Below, in pieces: positions 5,590-9,292 of a stretch of 9,292 nt of DNA (positions are counted from its first letter, which is position 1; every line of letters begins with the position of its first letter). The notes under the pieces are model-generated. The model did not search any database. It worked only from the letters and a program-made list of their open reading frames with translations, and was not told where the DNA came from. Origin of the DNA: Sphingomonadaceae bacterium (GTDB lineage Bacteria; Pseudomonadota; Alphaproteobacteria; Sphingomonadales; Sphingomonadaceae); NCBI GenBank assembly GCA_014380205.1, contig JACMKH010000265.1:1-9292 (forward strand), read 5' to 3'. The translations under genes and the position numbers were made by a program.

Positions 5590-7461
5590 TCAGAAGCCCG
5601 CACTCACCGCGAGCCGCGCGACGGTCCCGGTCGCGCGGAAGCCGACCGCCTCCTCATAATCGGCGTCGAGCAGGTTGCGTAGCGCGAGCGTCACGTTGAT
5701 CCGCTCGCTGGCCTGCCAGCGCGCGCTCGCGTCGATCACGGCGCGGCCTTCGCGACGGATCAGCCCGGTGGGGACCGAGCTGTCGAACTCGGGGCCGACA
5801 TAGCGGCCGTCGAGCCCGAGCGTGAGCGATGCGGCCGGTCGCCAGTCGAGCCCGAGGCCGGCCTGCCAGCGCGGGCGGCTCCTCAGCGGCGGCGTTCCGG
5901 GCGGAACATCGACATCGAGATACGACAGTATCCCGCGCAGGCCGAGCGGGGGGGCGAGCTCGAGATCGGCGTCGATCTCGAAGCCGCGCGTGTCGACGCG
6001 TGCGCGGTTAACGTTGGTGAAGCGCTCGGGGTCGAAGTCGATCAGATCGGTGTAGCGTGTGTCGAAAAGCGCGAGCTGGACGTAGCCGCGCGCGCCGATC
6101 GGCATGCGCGCTCCTGCTTCGATGCTGCGGCTCCGCTCGGGTAGCAGGTCCGGATTGGCGATCAGCGGGAAGGCGAGCGCGAACAGGCTGGGCAGCTTGT
6201 AGCCCTCGCCGATGCTCGCGAAAATGATCGGGCCGTCCGCCCATGGCTGGGCGCTGATCGCGGTACGGCCGGTCCATTCGCCGGGATTGGTCGAGGCGTC
6301 GTCGAAGCGCGCGCCCGCGCTCAGCGAGAGCCGCTCGGCCGGACGCAGCGACGCCTCGGCGAAGGCGCTGCGCACCTCGCGCGCGAGCGAGAAGTCGGTC
6401 GGCAGCGGGAAGCCGATGTCTATCGTCCCCGCGCTGTCGCCTTCCTCGCGCAGATAGCCCGCGCCCGCCACAAGGCTGAGCAACGACCCAAGGGAGACGC
6501 CGACATCGCCGACCGCCTCGAAGCGATCGAAGCGGTTGTCGGTGAGCAGCGCGGGGACGCCGTCGAGCACGCCTGGGGCGATCGCGGGGGTGTCGATCAG
6601 GCTGTCCTGCCGCGACCAGTTGATGAGCAGACGCGGGGCGACGGGGGCGGGCGCGGCGCGACCGATATCGAGCGCGAGCAGCGTCAAATCGGTGTCGCGC
6701 GTCTCGCGCTCGGGACTGGCCGCGAGGCGCGGACCGCCGCTGTCCTCGGGAAAGCCCGAACGCGCGGTGTCGGCGCGGAGCGCGGTGAGGCCCAGCGCAT
6801 AGCCCTCGAGACTCCGCGTGGCGCGGGCGAGCAGCTGGAAGCGCTTGAGATCGCTCGCGATGCCGAGATCGCCGCTGTCGAACCAGCCCGCGCTCGCGAG
6901 CAGCCCGCCTTCGCCGATCCCTGCCGAGACGAGCCCGCGCAGCCCCGCCGCGCCCTCGCTGTCGATCTGCCCGCCGATCTCGCCCGCGAATTCGCGCGGC
7001 GCGGGGCGGCGCAGCCTGAGGTTGATCACGCCGGCGAGCGCGTCCGAGCCGTGGATCGCGCTGTAGCCGCCGCGCACGATCTCGATCGCCTCGACCGTGC
7101 CGGGATCGAGTTGGACGAGGTCAAACGCGCCGCCCTGGCTGTTGGTCGGGTCGTTGACCCGTGCGCCCTCGATAAGCACGCTTGTGAAATTGGGCTCGGC
7201 GCCGCGCAGCCCGATATAGGTGCCGCCGCCGATCCCGCCCTTGGTGAAGGCGCGCAGCCCCGGCTCGCGGTCGATCGCCTCGACCAGGCTGACCGGCTGG
7301 AGCCGCTCGATAGCCTCGCGCTCGACTACCGAACCACCGCTCGCCTCGACGTCCTCCCCGGTGCGCGAGGCGGTGACCACGATCGAATCCTCCGCGCGCG
7401 CTGGCGCGGCGGCGCTCGCGGCTGCGGCGAGCGCGAGCAGGATCATGGGAGATTCACGCAT
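5590..7461 (-). CDS. TonB-dependent outer-membrane receptor, BtuB-like size (623 aa)
   Basis: An outer-membrane beta-barrel that imports a scarce ligand using TonB/ExbB/ExbD energy. The start at 7461 gives a clear signal peptide (residues 1-23: hydrophobic LLALAAAASAAAP core, cleavage after ARA) followed directly by a TonB box, DSIVVTA (25-31). The plug domain spans about 40-150, with YIGLRGAEPNFTSVLIEG, VEAIEIVRGGYSAIHG and the signature GSDALAGVINL (138-148). The barrel follows, with EGYKLPSLFALAFPL then ANPDLLPERSRSIEAG, and the chain ends NLLDADYEEAVGF...AVSAGF with the C-terminal Phe typical of outer-membrane barrels. I see no cysteine in it. Length and TonB box resemble the vitamin B12 receptor BtuB, but no cobalamin riboswitch fits in the 68-bp upstream gap, so the ligand is open (siderophore, cobalamin, saccharide or other). 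The longer start at 7512 would hide the signal peptide. Followed by hpd on the same strand; divergent from the membrane-anchored dehydrogenase. Confidence 0.93.
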   Translation of the reverse strand: MRESPMILLALAAAASAAAPARAEDSIVVTASRTGEDVEASGGSVVEREAIERLQPVSLVEAIDREPGLRAFTKGGIGGGTYIGLRGAEPNFTSVLIEGARVNDPTNSQGGAFDLVQLDPGTVEAIEIVRGGYSAIHGSDALAGVINLRLRRPAPREFAGEIGGQIDSEGAAGLRGLVSAGIGEGGLLASAGWFDSGDLGIASDLKRFQLLARATRSLEGYALGLTALRADTARSGFPEDSGGPRLAASPERETRDTDLTLLALDIGRAAPAPVAPRLLINWSRQDSLIDTPAIAPGVLDGVPALLTDNRFDRFEAVGDVGVSLGSLLSLVAGAGYLREEGDSAGTIDIGFPLPTDFSLAREVRSAFAEASLRPAERLSLSAGARFDDASTNPGEWTGRTAISAQPWADGPIIFASIGEGYKLPSLFALAFPLIANPDLLPERSRSIEAGARMPIGARGYVQLALFDTRYTDLIDFDPERFTNVNRARVDTRGFEIDADLELAPPLGLRGILSYLDVDVPPGTPPLRSRPRWQAGLGLDWRPAASLTLGLDGRYVGPEFDSSVPTGLIRREGRAVIDASARWQASERINVTLALRNLLDADYEEAVGFRATGTVARLAVSAGF

Positions 7462-7529
7462 CGAATCTTTTGCGATAGGGACTGATGGGAGGGGAGGCGA
7501 CGCGCCGCCCATGGGGGATTTGCCGGATC
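7462..7529. promoter_or_regulatory. 68-bp divergent intergenic region
   Basis: This is the only space for promoters of both the receptor (minus) and the dehydrogenase (plus), unless one overlaps the other's coding start. It holds G-rich runs (GGGAGGGGAGG at 7487-7497; GGGGGA at 7513-7518, a possible but distant ribosome-binding site for the plus gene). I see no convincing sigma-70 hexamer pair, no Fur-like AT-rich box and no room for a riboswitch. Shared or coordinated control is plausible from the layout alone. Confidence 0.35.
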
Positions 7530-9292
7530 ATGTCACGCCTGCTCGTCTTCGCGCTCCAGCTGCTCATCGTCACCGTGGCGGTGCTCGTGGGGGCGGAAAT
7601 CGCAGGTCGCGTCCAGCTCATCCCGCGCGCGCTGCTCAACCTGCCGGCCGTGGACTTCAGCGCCGCCGACACGCGCGAGGTGGTCAGGATATTCGTGATC
7701 GCGTGCGGCCTCGCCTTCCTCGCCAATCGGCTGATCAGCGGCTGGGATGTGTTCGACGAGCCGCGTCGCACGGCGAAGGAGATCTACGCGCTAGTCGTCG
7801 GCGTGGTCGCGGCGGCGCTGTGGCTGTTCTTCCTGACCGGGATCAACTTCAGCCCCGAGCTGCTGCTCGACGCATCGGTTATCGCATTGCTTCTCCATCT
7901 CGCGGCGTTCGTCGCGCTCGGCGTCGCGCGCAGGCGGGGGGCGCGGATCGGCGGGTTTTTCGCCCATCTGCTCGGGCTGCTGAGCAAGCCCGCGGTGTGG
8001 GCGATCCTGCTGTTCGCGACCAGCCCGATCGTCGTCGCCTACACCTTCACCCAGAGCCGCGATTTCGCCAACTGGGTCACCAACCTCCGCCTCTCGGCCA
8101 ATCTCGATGACGATACGCCCTACGTGATCGTCAACGCTCTGGGAGCGACGACGTTCGAGACGCCGATCATGGCGCAGTTCGCCGATGGCGATCCCTCGAC
8201 GCTCTATGTGCTCGAGCGCAACGGCCGGCTCTACCGCGTCGATTATCCGTCGGGCGCCAACAAGACGCTGCTGCTCGATCTTCGCGACGGCGTCGGATAT
8301 GTCGAGATGGAGAACGGCGCGCTGGGCTTCGATCTCCATCCCGAGTTCGGCCGCGAGGGATCGCCCAGCGCGGGCTTCGTCTATGTCTATTACACCGAAT
8401 ATCGCGCGGATTCGCAGACCAACCGGCTCAACCGCTACGACATCTCGCTTTCCGATGAGCCGGCGCGCACCGCGAGCGCGCTGCCGCTGATCGCGCAGCG
8501 ACGCGACAACGACGGCTATCACAACGGCGGCTCGGTCGAGTTCGGCCCCGGCGGCTTCCTCTATCTCGCGGTCGGCGAGGCCTCGATGGAGGAATGCCAC
8601 AACCGGATCGACTGCGCGCTGGTCGGCGGGATATTGCGGATCGACGTCGACCGGCGCGGCGGATCGGTCTCGCGTCCCATCGCGCGCCAACCGAGGAATG
8701 GGGAAACCGCCAATTACTTCATCCCGCTCGACAATCCCTACGCCGGCAACCGCCAAGCGCTCGGCGAGTTCTGGGCGCACGGGCTGCGTAATCCCTTCCG
8801 GATCGCGTTCGACCCCGCCAACGGAAATCTTTGGGCGGGCGAGGTCGGCTCGACCGTGTGGGAGGAGGTCGACCGGATCGAGCGCGGCGGCAACTACCAG
8901 TTCCCCTTCATCGAGGGCCGCCAGGCGCAGCAGGGATTCGCGCCGCCCGATCCGGTGATGGGAACGCCGCGCGGGCCGGTGCTGACCTATCGCCACACCG
9001 CCTTCCTGCGCTCGGTGATCGGGGGAATCGTCTATCGCGGGAGCCGGATACCCGAAGCGCGCGGCCGCTATGTCTTCCTCGATAATTATTCGGGGCAGGT
9101 GATGACGATCCCCGCGAGCGGCGAGGCGGTCGAGGATTTCACGATCATCGCGCGCTCGCGCGACGTCGCGCAGCGCGGGCCGACGAGCTTCGCCGTGGCG
9201 CCCGACGGCGCGATCCTGATCACGGTGATGGGCGACAACGACAATCCGACCGGGATCGTCGGGCGGCTCGAGCCCGCCGACAGCGACGCCGC
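7530..9292 (+). CDS. Membrane-anchored glucose/sorbosone dehydrogenase-like (PQQ-type) protein, 3' end outside window
   Basis: The frame from ATG 7530 stays open for 587 codons to the window end. Five hydrophobic segments are visible at about residues 4-26, 51-69, 84-104, 112-133 and 153-173. Basic loops (PRRTAK near 78-83; RRRGAR near 134-139) indicate N-in/C-out topology, placing the rest in the periplasm. From about 200 on it is a beta-propeller of the glucose/sorbosone dehydrogenase (GSDH) family, related to soluble PQQ glucose dehydrogenase and Asd/YliI, which oxidise sugars with PQQ. Marks include TLYVLERNGRLYRVD, LGFDLHPEF, HNGGSVEFGPGGFLYLAVGE with the likely catalytic H331, HGLRNPFRIAFDP (417-429) with the PQQ-site Arg-Asn pair at 420-421, and WEEVDRIERGGNYQFP. 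Cys 356 and 362 could form a disulphide. Typical relatives are secreted and lack the five-helix domain. PQQ dependence is inferred. A C-terminal cytochrome domain beyond the window is possible. Start supported by the helix-rich N-terminus but only weakly by ribosome-binding sequence. Confidence 0.88.
   Translation, partial: MSRLLVFALQLLIVTVAVLVGAEIAGRVQLIPRALLNLPAVDFSAADTREVVRIFVIACGLAFLANRLISGWDVFDEPRRTAKEIYALVVGVVAAALWLFFLTGINFSPELLLDASVIALLLHLAAFVALGVARRRGARIGGFFAHLLGLLSKPAVWAILLFATSPIVVAYTFTQSRDFANWVTNLRLSANLDDDTPYVIVNALGATTFETPIMAQFADGDPSTLYVLERNGRLYRVDYPSGANKTLLLDLRDGVGYVEMENGALGFDLHPEFGREGSPSAGFVYVYYTEYRADSQTNRLNRYDISLSDEPARTASALPLIAQRRDNDGYHNGGSVEFGPGGFLYLAVGEASMEECHNRIDCALVGGILRIDVDRRGGSVSRPIARQPRNGETANYFIPLDNPYAGNRQALGEFWAHGLRNPFRIAFDPANGNLWAGEVGSTVWEEVDRIERGGNYQFPFIEGRQAQQGFAPPDPVMGTPRGPVLTYRHTAFLRSVIGGIVYRGSRIPEARGRYVFLDNYSGQVMTIPASGEAVEDFTIIARSRDVAQRGPTSFAVAPDGAILITVMGDNDNPTGIVGRLEPADSDA

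Noticed and set aside
5526..5603. Longer hpd N-termini from ATGs at 5549 or 5603
   Set aside because: Neither has a ribosome-binding site; the longer one overlaps the receptor gene. Known HPPDs begin close to the NPLGLDGFEF block.
4332..5699. Open frame of 455 codons on the plus strand, opposite hpd and running through the repeat element
   Set aside because: It is a shadow of hpd plus repeat sequence, with low-complexity Arg-rich ends and no known motif.
7462..7512. Longer receptor N-terminus from an ATG at 7512
   Set aside because: It would put 17 polar residues before the signal peptide and has no ribosome-binding site.
7462..7529. Possible cobalamin riboswitch upstream of the BtuB-sized receptor
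   Set aside because: The gap is only 68 bp and shows no B12-box-like sequence; the element needs about 200 nt.
7791..8996. Open frame of 401 codons on the minus strand
   Set aside because: It is antisense to the dehydrogenase frame, which carries clear propeller motifs throughout and runs to the window end.

Overview
The window looks like a chromosomal segment from a high-GC alphaproteobacterium, most probably a sphingomonad. This rests on the very GC-rich, strongly GC-ending codon use, on GC-rich intergenic palindromes of a kind common in sphingomonad genomes, and on the gene types present. The taxonomic call is inference; there is no rRNA or other marker gene. I see no tRNA, rRNA, CRISPR array, transposase, phage gene or plasmid function. 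Seven protein-coding genes fill almost the whole window, two of them cut by its ends.

Left block (1-2991, + strand): the C-terminal half of an amidase-signature enzyme, then two adjacent acyl-CoA dehydrogenase (ACAD) genes. The amidase and the first ACAD are 13 nt apart. The two ACADs are separated by 44 nt carrying a perfect 11-bp hairpin just before the second ribosome-binding site. The first ACAD keeps the usual FAD/substrate motifs and a candidate catalytic Glu. The second has lost them, so the pair probably forms one heteromeric enzyme. Its acyl-CoA substrate cannot be read from the sequence.

Middle block (3005-7461, - strand, read right to left): a TonB-dependent outer-membrane receptor, then hpd (4-hydroxyphenylpyruvate dioxygenase), then hmgA (homogentisate 1,2-dioxygenase). 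Hpd makes homogentisate and HmgA opens its ring, so these are consecutive steps of tyrosine/phenylalanine catabolism. All expected iron ligands are present in both. The later enzymes (maleylacetoacetate isomerase, fumarylacetoacetase) are not in the window. A 152-bp element with 35-bp imperfect inverted terminal repeats fills nearly the whole hpd-hmgA gap and reaches into the hmgA Shine-Dalgarno site. hmgA converges on the second ACAD gene with 13 bp between stop codons.

Right block (7530-9292, + strand): divergent from the receptor is a long open frame with no stop before the window end. It encodes about five membrane helices followed by a glucose/sorbosone-dehydrogenase-type beta-propeller, probably a membrane-anchored, periplasm-facing PQQ-type sugar dehydrogenase. 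Only 68 bp separate its start from the receptor start.

Overall this is mostly ordinary metabolism. The parts most worth a second look are the inverted-repeat element between hpd and hmgA, the specialised ACAD pair, and the membrane-anchored propeller protein. I found no convincing evidence for an undescribed defence, mobile or signalling system.
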